Origin: an uncultured Roseiflexaceae bacterium | GTDB taxonomy: Bacteria > Chloroflexota > Chloroflexia > Chloroflexales > Roseiflexaceae | DNA length: 44,811 bases | Assembly (NCBI GenBank): GCA_937974195.1 | Contig: CALJIC010000283.1 | Span: 1 to 44,811 of the forward strand | Direction of reading: 5' to 3' | Part shown: in pieces, positions 5,998 to 14,016 of the stretch | Numbering within the stretch: position 1 is the stretch's first letter | How the letters are laid out: every line of letters begins with the position of its first letter | Position numbers and translations under genes: made by a program | The notes under the pieces: model-generated | Told to the model about the DNA's origin: nothing | The model's input: the letters and a program-made list of their open reading frames with translations, nothing else | Databases searched by the model: none

Positions 5998-8856
5998 CTA
6001 CCGCACCGGGCGCAGCTCCTCCCAGTTCGGCCCGGCCTCGACGCCGACCTTGAGCGGGACGCGCAGCTCGTAGGCGTGCTCCATCTTGTCGCACACGAGC
6101 TCCACCACCTCGTCCACCTCCTCGTCGGGCGCCTCGAAGATCAGCTCGTCGTGGACCTGTAGCAGCATGCGGGTCCTGAGGCCGCGCCGCAGCAGCTCGT
6201 TGTCGATCGCGACCATCGCGATCTTCATGATGTCGGCGGCGGTGGCCTGGATGGGCGCGTTGATCGCCTCGCGCTCGGCCGCCTGGCGGCGCGGCCCGCT
6301 GACGCGCAGATCCGGCATGGAGCGGCGGCGGCCGAACAGGCTCTGCACGTAGCCGTCGCGCTTGCCGGCCTCGAGCGTCTGGTCGATGTAGGTGCGGATG
6401 CCGGGGAAGGTGGTGAACACGCTCTCGATCAGCTGCCTGGCCTGCTCGCGGCTGTAGCCGATCCGCGGCGCGAGGCCGAAGGCGCTGATGCCGTAGATGA
6501 TGCCGAAGGTGGTCGTCTTCGCCACCCGCCGCTGGTTCTTGTCCACCTGGTCCTCGGGCACGCCGAAGAGCATCGAGGCGGTGGCGGCGTGGATGTCGCG
6601 GTCCTCCTGGAAGGTCCGCACCAGGTTCTCGTCCCCGCAGATGTGGGCCAGCACGCGCAGCTCGATCTGCGAGTAGTCGGCGGAGATCAGCTTGCACCCC
6701 TCCTCGGCGATGAAGCCGCGGCGCACCTCGCGCCCCTCCTCGGTGCGGGTCGGGATGTTCATGAGGTTGGGGTTGTTCGAGCTGAGCCGGCCGGTGGCGG
6801 CGCCGAGCTGGCTGTACTCGGTGTGGACGCGGCCGTCGCTCCCGACCAGCTTGGGCAGCTCGTCCACATAGGTGGACTTGAGCTTGGCCAGCTGGCGGTA
6901 CCTGAGGATCAGCTCGATGATCCCGGTGTTGTTGGCGTCGCGCCCGCGCAGCTCCTCGAGCACCTGGGCGGTGAGCGAGTAGCGGCCGGTGGAGGTCTTG
7001 CTGAGGCCGGAGGAGTCCAGGCCGAGCGTGTTGAACAGCACGTCCGAGAGCTGGTCGCCGGAGTTGATGTTGAAGGTGCGCCCGGCGATGGCGTAGATCT
7101 GGCGCTCGACCTCGGCGAGCTGGGCGCCGAGGCGCTCGCCGAGCGCGCGCATGTAGGGGACGTCCAGCTTGATGCCGGCCTGCTCCATGCGCACCAGCAC
7201 CGGCACGAGCGGCATCTCCAGCTTGTAGAAGATGTCGCTCACCTTCGGAAGGGCGGCCAGCTGCGGCTCCAGCGCCTGCTTCAGCCGCAGCGTCATGTCG
7301 GCGTCGGCGGCGGCGTAGGGCGTGGCGCGCTCGATCGGCACCTGGGCGAAGGTGAGCTGGTTCTTGCCGCGCCTGCCGATCAGCTCCTCGATCCCGGTCA
7401 TCGGCTCGGGCAGCCTGAGCTCGTAGAACGCCAGGTCCTTCAGGCCGCGGCGCTTGTCCAGCAGCGCGGCGGCCAGCATGGTGTCGAAGGCCAGCCCTTT
7501 GACCGGGACGCCGGCCTTCTCGAGCACCTCGATGTCGAACTTGGCGTTGTGGGCGTACTTGGGCCGGTTCGGGTCGGCGAAGAACGGCCGCAACGCGTCC
7601 AGCACGGCTTCGACTGGAAGCTGGCCCTCCTCCGCGTGCCCGACCGGGATGTACCAGGCGCGGCCGGGCGTCACCGCCAGCGAGATGCCGACCAGATCGG
7701 CCTCGAGCGGGCGCTCGTTGCTCGTCTCGGTGTCGAAGGCGAAGGCCGGCGCGGCCTCCAGGGCGCTCACCACCGCCGCGAGCTGCTCCTCGGTGCGCAC
7801 CGCCTCGTACTCGCCGGCGGCGCGGATGGGGCCGGAGGGCGCCGCCGGGGCGGCCGCGGGCATGTCGAACATCGCCAGCTGCTGCGGGGAGTTCGCCGCG
7901 GCGGGCTGGGAGACCGCCTCGCCGTTGGAGCCCCCGTCGCCCGCGGGCAGCTCGGCCAGCTCGAACGCGTCGCCGGTGGCCGGGAGCTTCTTGATCAGCG
8001 TCGCGCCCATCTCCAGCTCCTGGAAGATGGCGATCACCTGCGCGCGGTCGTAGTCGCGCAGCGTGGCCGCGCGCAGGTCGAGCGTCACCGGCGCGTCGCA
8101 GACGATCGTCGCCAGCCGCTTGCTGAACAGCGCCGTGTCGCGCTGGCCGTCGAGCGCCTTCCGGTAGCGGTTCGGCACCAGCTCGAGGTTGTCGTACAGG
8201 TTCTCGACCGTGCCGTACTCCTTGAGCAGGTTGATCGCCCCGGTCTCGCCGATGCCCTTGACGCCCGGGATGTTGTCGGAGACATCGCCCTTGAGCCCGC
8301 GCAGGTCGGCCAGCTGGTCCGGGCGCAGGCCGTTGTAGCGCTCGGCGACCTGCGCGAGGTCGTAGACCGTCGTGGTGGTCTTCTGGCCGTAGGGGTTGGC
8401 GAGCAGGACGCGCACGTGCTCGTCCACCAGCTGGAGCGTGTCGGTGTCCCCGGTGAGGACGAGGGTGTCCACGCCCTGCGCGGTGGCCTGGCGGGCGAGC
8501 GTGCCGATCACGTCGTCGGCCTCGAAGCCCTGCGCGGTGTAGATCGGGATGTTGAAGGCGCGGAGCAGCTGCTTGATGCGGTCGAGCTGCTGCTCGAACT
8601 CCTCGGGCGTCTCGCTGCGGCCGGCCTTGTACTCGGCGTACAGCTCGTCGCGGAAGGTGCGCCCGATGTCGAAGGCGACGGCGATATACTCGGGGCGGTG
8701 CTGCTCGATCGCGGTGAGCATGATCGAGGTGAAGCCGTACACCGCGTAGGTCGGCTCGCCGTTGGAGGCGCGCAGGCCCTGCTTGCTCAGGGCGTGGAAG
8801 GCGCGGAAGGCCAGCGCGTGGCCGTCGATCAGCAGCAGCAGGGGGCGGTCGGCCAT
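5998..8856 (-). CDS. polA: DNA polymerase I
   Basis: The protein has 952 residues, the usual length for a three-domain Pol I. Residues 1-290 are the FEN-like 5'-3' exonuclease (PLLLLIDGHALAFRAFHAL at the start, GLKGDVSDNIPGVKGIG helix-hairpin-helix). The proofreading 3'-5' exonuclease near residues 360-560 keeps its acidic residues (FDTETS, HNAKFD, YAAADAD), so it is probably active, unlike in many thermophile Pol I enzymes. The polymerase domain has motif A (SADYSQIELR), motif B (RRVAKTTTFGIIYG) and motif C (LLQVHDELIF). The start at 8856 follows GAGGAGG; upstream in-frame sequence is not conserved-looking. It acts in repair and lagging-strand maturation. Confidence 0.97.
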   Translation of the reverse strand: MADRPLLLLIDGHALAFRAFHALSKQGLRASNGEPTYAVYGFTSIMLTAIEQHRPEYIAVAFDIGRTFRDELYAEYKAGRSETPEEFEQQLDRIKQLLRAFNIPIYTAQGFEADDVIGTLARQATAQGVDTLVLTGDTDTLQLVDEHVRVLLANPYGQKTTTTVYDLAQVAERYNGLRPDQLADLRGLKGDVSDNIPGVKGIGETGAINLLKEYGTVENLYDNLELVPNRYRKALDGQRDTALFSKRLATIVCDAPVTLDLRAATLRDYDRAQVIAIFQELEMGATLIKKLPATGDAFELAELPAGDGGSNGEAVSQPAAANSPQQLAMFDMPAAAPAAPSGPIRAAGEYEAVRTEEQLAAVVSALEAAPAFAFDTETSNERPLEADLVGISLAVTPGRAWYIPVGHAEEGQLPVEAVLDALRPFFADPNRPKYAHNAKFDIEVLEKAGVPVKGLAFDTMLAAALLDKRRGLKDLAFYELRLPEPMTGIEELIGRRGKNQLTFAQVPIERATPYAAADADMTLRLKQALEPQLAALPKVSDIFYKLEMPLVPVLVRMEQAGIKLDVPYMRALGERLGAQLAEVERQIYAIAGRTFNINSGDQLSDVLFNTLGLDSSGLSKTSTGRYSLTAQVLEELRGRDANNTGIIELILRYRQLAKLKSTYVDELPKLVGSDGRVHTEYSQLGAATGRLSSNNPNLMNIPTRTEEGREVRRGFIAEEGCKLISADYSQIELRVLAHICGDENLVRTFQEDRDIHAATASMLFGVPEDQVDKNQRRVAKTTTFGIIYGISAFGLAPRIGYSREQARQLIESVFTTFPGIRTYIDQTLEAGKRDGYVQSLFGRRRSMPDLRVSGPRRQAAEREAINAPIQATAADIMKIAMVAIDNELLRRGLRTRMLLQVHDELIFEAPDEEVDEVVELVCDKMEHAYELRVPLKVGVEAGPNWEELRPVR

Positions 8857-8999
8857 TCCTCTTGCCTCCTCAGTATCGCGCGAGCGGCTGGTCGTCGCGG
8901 CGGAACACATCGATGGTGCGGCGCGGCCGGGCGGCGAGCCAGCGCCCGCCGGCGTAGGCTCCTGGTCATCGGCTCGCTCCTGTGGCACCGCAGGGCTGT

Positions 9000-9005
9000 A
9001 TTGTA
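9000..9005 (-). promoter_or_regulatory. candidate -10 box of polA
   Basis: Minus-strand TACAAT, about 145 bp upstream of the polA start, in the 204-bp gap behind the peptidase gene. No clear -35 box was seen. Confidence 0.35.
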
Positions 9006-9060
9006 CCGCATGACGGCGGCCTGCGCGTCGGTCTGGGGTTCGATTCCGAACAGATGTTTG

Positions 9061-10872
9061 CTAGCCCAGCACGCGCAGGGCGAAGCGCAGCATCAGCTCG
9101 TGGTGCTGGATCTGCTGCTCGACATCGTACGAGCCGTGGCCGGCCTCGAACCACTCGACCTCGATCTGCTTGCCGAGCTGCCGCAGGCGCTGCTCGTACA
9201 GCTCCATCGGGCGCGAGGGGCAGCGGGTGTCGTTGCGGCCCTGGATCACGAGCACCGGCGCGCGCACGCGCTCGGCGTAGGTGATCGGCGAGCTTTTGGC
9301 GTACTGCTCGGGCTTCTCGGCGGGCGAGCCGCCGAAGATCGCCTCCTGGTAGCCGCGCAGCGTCGGGGCGGTGTCCTCGTACTGGATGGCCCAGTCGGCG
9401 ATCGCGATGCCGGCCATGCCGCCGGCCCACAGCTCGGGCCGCACGCCGAGCCCCATCAGCGTCAGGTAGCCGCCGTACGACCAGCCGGTGAGGAAGATGG
9501 CGTCCTCGCGGGCGATCCCCTCGCGCACCAGCCAGTCGCGCGCGGCGGCCATGTCCTCCACCTCGAGCCGGCCGAGGTCGCCGTAGATCGCCTCCTCGAA
9601 CGCCTTGCCGAAGGTGGTCGAGCCGCGGTAGTTGATCGTCAGGAAGGCGAAGCCGTGGTCGAGCCACATCTGGCTGCCGGGGTCCCAGCCGTCGAGCGTG
9701 ACCGCCGTCGGGCCGCCGTGGGTCTCGAGGATCGTCGGGAACGGCCCCTCGCCCTCGGGAGTCGCCAGCCAGCCCTGGATGGTCGTCCCGTCGGCGGAGG
9801 GGAAGCTGACCGAGCGCCAGGGGCGGCTCGGCGGGACATCGCCGGCCGGCATCACCACGCGCGTCTGCGCCCCGCTCCTGGCGTCGAGGGCGATCAGCTG
9901 CGGCGGGTGGGTCGAGTCGGTCCAGTGGGCGAAGATCTCGTCGTCGCTGGCGAAGTAGGCGCCGTGGAACGTCCCGCGCGGGTGCTCGAGCCGGGTGAGC
10001 GTATCGGCCGCGAGCTCGTAGCGGTAGAGCTGCTGCACGGCGCTGGCGGTGTGGCACAGCAGCACGGCGCTCGCGTCGGGCGCCCAGCCCCAGACCTCGA
10101 CATCGCCCTCCAGCCCGGCCAGGTCGAGGTCGCGGCGCTCGCCGGTGCGCGCGTCCCAGATCAGGGGCCGCTTGGTGCCGGTGCGGTCGCTCACCCCCAG
10201 CAGGCGCGTGTCGCCGGGGACGGGCGCGAAGCCGCGGGAGTTGATGCTGGTGTCCGGGCCGTCCCACAGCTCGCCGAGCCGCTCGCCGGAGGCGGCGTCG
10301 AAGAGGATCAGGCTGAACTGCGGCTTCTCGGAGCGCTCGGCGGTCTCGACCACCGCCAGCGCCCCGTCGGCCGAGAAGAACGGCCCGGCGGACAGGCGCC
10401 GGGAGCTGTAGAGCTCACGCCGCGCGCCGATCGCGCCGTCGGCGACCAGGTCCATCCAGAGCACGTGGAAGCCCTCGGCGTCGGCGACCGTCAGGCCGGC
10501 GCGGTTGCCGGCGTGGGCGACGCTGAGGGTCCACGAGGCGTAGGGCGGCAGGTCGGGGGTCACGTCCTCGGGGTCGCCGCCCTCGAACGGCACGCGCACC
10601 CAGTGGCCGAGCTCGTTGCCGCCCTCGTCGCGCAGGTAGTAGACGAAGCGGCCGTCGGGGGAGATCACGCCCCAGGGCTTGCCGGTCGGCACGTGGGTGA
10701 GCTGGGTCAGCGCGCCGGTGGGCACGTCCCAGGCGTAGAGCTGGAAGACGCCGGAGCGGTTGCTCGAGACGAGCCCGCGCGCCGGGTTGGCGCGGGCGAT
10801 CTGCGTGTAGGTCTGCGGCACGCGGAAGCGCCGCTTCCAGGGGGCGTCCGGATCGAGCTGGGGCGGGCGCAT
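9061..10872 (-). CDS. S9 family peptidase (prolyl oligopeptidase / acylaminoacyl peptidase type)
   Basis: The 603-residue protein has an N-terminal beta-propeller (about residues 30-340, with WD40/PD40-like segments such as 'VISPDGRFVYYLRDEG') that gates access, and a C-terminal alpha/beta-hydrolase domain. The catalytic triad can be placed: Ser465 in GWSYGGY, Asp548 in QGRNDTR and His579 in EAGHGSY. No signal peptide is present, so it is probably cytoplasmic and cleaves short peptides. The start at 10872 has AAAGGAGG just upstream. It is divergent from the XRE gene at 10979 across a 106-bp shared region. Confidence 0.93.
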   Translation of the reverse strand: MRPPQLDPDAPWKRRFRVPQTYTQIARANPARGLVSSNRSGVFQLYAWDVPTGALTQLTHVPTGKPWGVISPDGRFVYYLRDEGGNELGHWVRVPFEGGDPEDVTPDLPPYASWTLSVAHAGNRAGLTVADAEGFHVLWMDLVADGAIGARRELYSSRRLSAGPFFSADGALAVVETAERSEKPQFSLILFDAASGERLGELWDGPDTSINSRGFAPVPGDTRLLGVSDRTGTKRPLIWDARTGERRDLDLAGLEGDVEVWGWAPDASAVLLCHTASAVQQLYRYELAADTLTRLEHPRGTFHGAYFASDDEIFAHWTDSTHPPQLIALDARSGAQTRVVMPAGDVPPSRPWRSVSFPSADGTTIQGWLATPEGEGPFPTILETHGGPTAVTLDGWDPGSQMWLDHGFAFLTINYRGSTTFGKAFEEAIYGDLGRLEVEDMAAARDWLVREGIAREDAIFLTGWSYGGYLTLMGLGVRPELWAGGMAGIAIADWAIQYEDTAPTLRGYQEAIFGGSPAEKPEQYAKSSPITYAERVRAPVLVIQGRNDTRCPSRPMELYEQRLRQLGKQIEVEWFEAGHGSYDVEQQIQHHELMLRFALRVLG

Positions 10873-10884
10873 AGGGCCTCCTTT

Positions 10885-10921
10885 GTTGCAGACTGTGTGC
10901 CGTAAGTCGTTGTAAACTGTG
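10885..10921. promoter_or_regulatory. direct-repeat operator candidate between S9 peptidase and XRE genes
   Basis: GTTGCAGACTGTG (10885-10897) and GTTGTAAACTGTG (10909-10921) match at 11 of 13 positions with a 24-bp period, a little over two helical turns. They sit in the divergent promoter region and are a reasonable binding site for the adjacent XRE protein. Confidence 0.4.
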
Positions 10922-10978
10922 CTTTGGTAACGTGGGTCGGGCGATGTTGTACCACGCGCGAGAACGGGAGGACACCGG

Positions 10979-11341
10979 ATGCCCACTCTCAACGAGCGGA
11001 TCGGCGAGGTCATCAAGCGCAAGCGCCAGCGTGACCGGCTCACTCAGGCGGAGCTGGGGAGCCGCATCGGCGTGAGCGGCAGCTACATAGGCAGCATCGA
11101 GAACGCGTCGAGCAGCGCGCGCATCACCGAGCTGGAGGGCCTGGCCACCGTGTTCCGCACCACGGCGGTCGAGCTGATCACCGAGGCGGCGGCGCTGGAC
11201 GGCTACAAGATCTCGGCCAGCACCCGCGAGCGCGAGGCGTTCCTCGCGCTGTACGACGCGCTCACCCCCGAGCACCAGAAGATGGCGCGCGCCTTCCTCC
11301 TGTTCCTGCGCGAGCAGCAGAGCCAGCAGGAGCGATCGTAG
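10979..11341 (+). CDS. XRE-family helix-turn-helix regulator
   Basis: This 120-residue protein has an N-terminal Cro/CI-type HTH (about residues 6-64: 'LTQAELGSRIGVSGSYIGSIE' region, written here as two contiguous parts LTQAELGSRIGVS and GSYIGSIE) and a helical C-terminal part (EREAFLALYDALTPEHQKMA) that probably dimerises. CGGGAGG lies six bases before the start. It is divergent from the S9 peptidase gene and may regulate it and itself through the direct repeats between them. Confidence 0.85.
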   Translation: MPTLNERIGEVIKRKRQRDRLTQAELGSRIGVSGSYIGSIENASSSARITELEGLATVFRTTAVELITEAAALDGYKISASTREREAFLALYDALTPEHQKMARAFLLFLREQQSQQERS

Positions 11342-11378
11342 CCGCAGATGGGCGGAGCGCGCCTGCCCGCCAGCGCCC

Positions 11379-12239
11379 TCACGCCAGGATCGCGGCGATC
11401 TCGTCGGCGCGCGCGGCGATCGCATCGGCGACGCGCCCCTGCTCGGCGGCGAGCACGTCCGCAGCGCCGAGCAGCGCGCCCTCAACCTCGGCGAGGCCCG
11501 CGTGGAGCAGGCGGAGCAGGCGCCGCGTCTCGTCCGGCGCCCGCCCGATCGCCGCCTGCGTCTTGTCCACCTGCACGGTGTGCTGGCGCAGGTGCGACTC
11601 CAGCCGGTGCAGGCGGAAGCGCAGCGACATCGGCTCGGGCTCCCAGTAGCGCGACCCCAGCTGCAGCTCGCCGTCGGCGATGGCGGCGAACTCGGCCAGG
11701 ATGCGCCCGTGCAGCTCGGCGTGCCACGCGCGCAGGCTGGAGAGCGGCAGCGCCATCTGCCGGCGGTGCGACTCCTCGCTGCCGAGCATCTCGTCGTAGA
11801 CCGCCTCGCCCGGAGCCGGCGGGTCGGGGTCGCCGGCGCGGTGGCGCTCCAGGGCGTGGCTGATGACGACGAGGAATCCGGCGTCGGCCTCGATCATGTG
11901 GGCCACGGCCGTGCGCACCGGCCACTCGTCCGGCGCCGGCGCGACCGCCGCCTCTTCGTCGCCGAGGCCGTCCACGGCGGCCCACAGGTCGCGGTAGGCG
12001 CTGTGGTACTGCGCGAGGATGCGCTGCGCCGCGCTCGGCGCCCGCCCCTGCGCCTGACGCTCGTGCGCGATGCGCGCGGCCAGCTCGCGCAGCTCCTCGT
12101 AGGTGCGGAGGAAGGCGAAGCGCACCCCCTCGTCGCCGTAGGCGCCCCAGGCCCAGGGCCGGTCGAGGGCCGCCTCGTCCGCGCCGCGCGTGGCCGCCGC
12201 GAAGCGCTCCAGCGCCGCCGCCAGCCGGTTCTCTGCCAT
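11379..12239 (-). CDS. DinB-fold protein (DinB_2 / damage-inducible family)
   Basis: The 286-residue protein is helical, with a DinB-like four-helix bundle. The C-terminal 'RLHRLESHLRQHTVQVDKT' stretch and the central 'WPVRTAVAHMIEADAGF' supply the spaced His residues that bind metal in the YfiT/DinB thiol-transferase fold. Function in this subfamily is not established; many are mycothiol- or bacillithiol-linked, others uncharacterised. The start at 12239 follows GGGAGG. It is convergent with the XRE gene, separated by 37 bp. Confidence 0.75.
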   Translation of the reverse strand: MAENRLAAALERFAAATRGADEAALDRPWAWGAYGDEGVRFAFLRTYEELRELAARIAHERQAQGRAPSAAQRILAQYHSAYRDLWAAVDGLGDEEAAVAPAPDEWPVRTAVAHMIEADAGFLVVISHALERHRAGDPDPPAPGEAVYDEMLGSEESHRRQMALPLSSLRAWHAELHGRILAEFAAIADGELQLGSRYWEPEPMSLRFRLHRLESHLRQHTVQVDKTQAAIGRAPDETRRLLRLLHAGLAEVEGALLGAADVLAAEQGRVADAIAARADEIAAILA

Positions 12240-12424
12240 TGTTGCCTCCCTCGCCGGGCCGCCGGCTGCGCAGGCCGCGTCGGGCGGGATGTGCGCGAAC
12301 ACGCCGGGACGGGAGCCCTCGGCGCTGTGCCCGCTCTAGCTCTCTTTCTCAGATATCGCGCGTGTAGTATAGCACCGACGCGGGCGGGCGGCCGGAACGC
12401 CCGTCTCGCCGGCCGGGCGCGTGG

Positions 12425-12430
12425 TAGAAT
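12425..12430 (+). promoter_or_regulatory. -10 box of the rid/LLM/larA unit
   Basis: TAGAAT, 32 bp before the rid-like start. The facing strand carries TATACT at 12371-12366, which may serve the DinB gene, so the 223-bp gap is probably a divergent promoter region. Confidence 0.4.
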
Positions 12431-12462
12431 AGCGCGTCGTCAGCAGCAGAGGGAGCACGCGC

Positions 12463-12849
12463 ATGCAGCGCACGAATATCTCGTCCGGCACGCCCTGGGA
12501 GGCGCTCGCCGGCTACTCGCGGGCGGTGCGGGTCGGGGACACCGTCTACGTGTCGGGCACGACCGCCTCGGATTCGTCGGGCGCGGTGCAGCACCCCGGC
12601 GACGCGGCGGGCCAGGCGCGCTACATCCTGCGCAAGATCGAGGCCGCGCTCGCCGAGGCCGGCGCATCGCTGGCGGACGTCGTGCGGACGCGCGTCTTCG
12701 TGCGCAACATCGCCGACTGGGAGGCGGTGGCGCGGGTCCACGGTGAGGTCTTCGCCGACGTCCGCCCGGCGAACACGCTGGTCCGCGCGGAGATGATCGA
12801 CCCGGACATGCTGGTGGAGATCGAGGCGGTGGCGGTGGTGAGGGGGTGA
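12463..12849 (+). CDS. Rid-family (YjgF/YER057c/UK114) protein lacking the catalytic arginine
   Basis: The 128-residue protein has the Rid fold: 'GYSRAVRVGDTVYVSGTTA' at the start, 'IEAALAEAGASLADVVRTRVF' in the middle and 'MLVEIEAVAVV' at the end. In RidA, the imine/enamine deaminase, an Arg in a 'PAR' motif holds the substrate; here the matching place reads 'VRPANTLV', so Asn replaces it. This places it among the Rid subfamilies without proven deaminase activity. Start at 12463 has GAGGGAG seven bases upstream. It leads a run with the LLM flavoprotein and larA. Confidence 0.85.
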   Translation: MQRTNISSGTPWEALAGYSRAVRVGDTVYVSGTTASDSSGAVQHPGDAAGQARYILRKIEAALAEAGASLADVVRTRVFVRNIADWEAVARVHGEVFADVRPANTLVRAEMIDPDMLVEIEAVAVVRG

Positions 12850-12977
12850 GGGGGTGACGGGGTGACGGGGTGACCTTTGGACGCCCGAAACCCAGTATCA
12901 TATCCGGAGACATCTTGGTTACCAGTCACCCAGTCACCTTGTCACCCAGTCACCTTGTCACCGGGTCACCGAGTCGG
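12840..12977. repeat. opposed octamer arrays (GGGGTGAC / CCAGTCAC types)
   Basis: From about 12840 to 12873 a 'ggggtgac' octamer is repeated about four times. From 12922 to 12977 seven octamers follow (ccagtcac, ccagtcac, cttgtcac, ccagtcac, cttgtcac, cgggtcac, cgagtcgg). The two arrays are complementary, so the transcript can fold into several registers of stem. The array covers the stop codon of the rid-like gene and runs to 6 bp before the LLM gene start, which therefore lacks an evident ribosome site. Confidence 0.85.
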
Positions 12978-12982
12978 CGCCT

Positions 12983-13975
12983 ATGAAGTTCTCGATCCGG
13001 CTGAACAACGACCTGCCGGTAGCGCGCTACCCGGAGCTGGCGCGGGCGGCGGAGGAGGCCGGCTTCGACCAGCTGTGGGTCAGCGACGACCTGTTCCTGC
13101 GCGGGGTGTGGCCGATCCTGAGCGCCTGCGCGCTCGCGACCACGCGCATCGAGCTCGGCACCTGCGTCGTCAACCCGGCGACGATGCACCCGGCGGAGAT
13201 CGCCATGCAGGCCGCGGCGCTCGACGAGCTGAGCGGCGGGCGGTTCAACCTCGGCCTGGCCGCCGGGGCCGCGGACTTCCTCGGCTGGGTCGGGCTGGCG
13301 CACGAGCGCCCGCTGGCTGCCACCGAGGCGGCGGTCCGCCAGCTGCGGGCGCTGTTCGCCGGCGAGCGCGGGGACGCCGGCTGGGCGGAGGAGGCCCGGC
13401 TGCGCTTCGGGACGCGGCGGATCCCGATCTACCTCGGCGCGACCTCCCCGCGCATGCAGCGGCTGATCGGCCGGCTGGCGGACGGCGGGCTGCCGCTGCT
13501 GTTCCCGCCCGAGCACTTCAGCGAGGTGCTGGAGCTGGTGCGCGCGGGGGCGCTGGCGGCCGGCAGGAGCGCGGACGAGATCGACCTCGCCGCGTGCATC
13601 TGGGTGTCGGTGGCCGAGGACCGGGCGGCCGCCGAGGGCGCGCTGCGCGAGAAGATCGCCTACTACGGCCACGCCATGGGCGAGGCGGTGCTGGCCCGGC
13701 TCGGCGTGGCGGCCGAGGAGCTGCTTCCCGCCAGCCGCGCCGCGCAGGTCGACGGCGATATCGGGCGCGCCAGGGCGCTGGTGCCGGACGCCATGCTGCG
13801 GCTCGGCGTCGTCGGCAGCGGGCGCGACCTGCTGGGGCGCCTGGAGCACCTGGCGCGGCTCGGCGCGCGGCACCTCAGCTTCGGGCCGCCGCTGGGGCCG
13901 GACCCGCTGGCGGCGATCGCGATCCTCGGCCGCGAGGTGCTGCCGCACCTGCGGGGCGGCCTGGGCGCGGCCTGA
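12983..13975 (+). CDS. LLM-class flavin/F420-dependent oxidoreductase
   Basis: The 330-residue protein is a luciferase-like TIM-barrel oxidoreductase. Typical features are 'YPELARAAEEAGFDQLWVSDD', 'RIELGTCVVNP', 'LDELSGGRFNLGLAAG' and 'IPIYLGATSPRMQRLIGRLADG'. The best match in style is the methylene-H4MPT reductase-like subgroup, which uses F420, but cofactor choice cannot be read from sequence alone. The start at 12983 opens directly on the conserved MKFSIRLN strand, though no Shine-Dalgarno is seen because the upstream DNA is octamer repeat. LarA follows after 41 bp. Confidence 0.85.
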   Translation: MKFSIRLNNDLPVARYPELARAAEEAGFDQLWVSDDLFLRGVWPILSACALATTRIELGTCVVNPATMHPAEIAMQAAALDELSGGRFNLGLAAGAADFLGWVGLAHERPLAATEAAVRQLRALFAGERGDAGWAEEARLRFGTRRIPIYLGATSPRMQRLIGRLADGGLPLLFPPEHFSEVLELVRAGALAAGRSADEIDLAACIWVSVAEDRAAAEGALREKIAYYGHAMGEAVLARLGVAAEELLPASRAAQVDGDIGRARALVPDAMLRLGVVGSGRDLLGRLEHLARLGARHLSFGPPLGPDPLAAIAILGREVLPHLRGGLGAA

Positions 13976-14016
13976 CCGGGCGGGAGAAGACGTGGACACA
14001 TCGAGGAGGTGCTGCG

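Noticed and set aside
9030..9055. A TPsiC-arm-like string (ggttcgattcc) suggesting a tRNA
   Set aside because: The flanking five-base stems do not pair, and no acceptor, D or anticodon arm fits upstream.
6589..10905. A very long plus-strand open frame opposite polA and the S9 peptidase
   Set aside because: It is antisense to two genes with complete catalytic motifs; its translation is a low-complexity Arg/Ala/Gly/Val shadow caused by high GC3.
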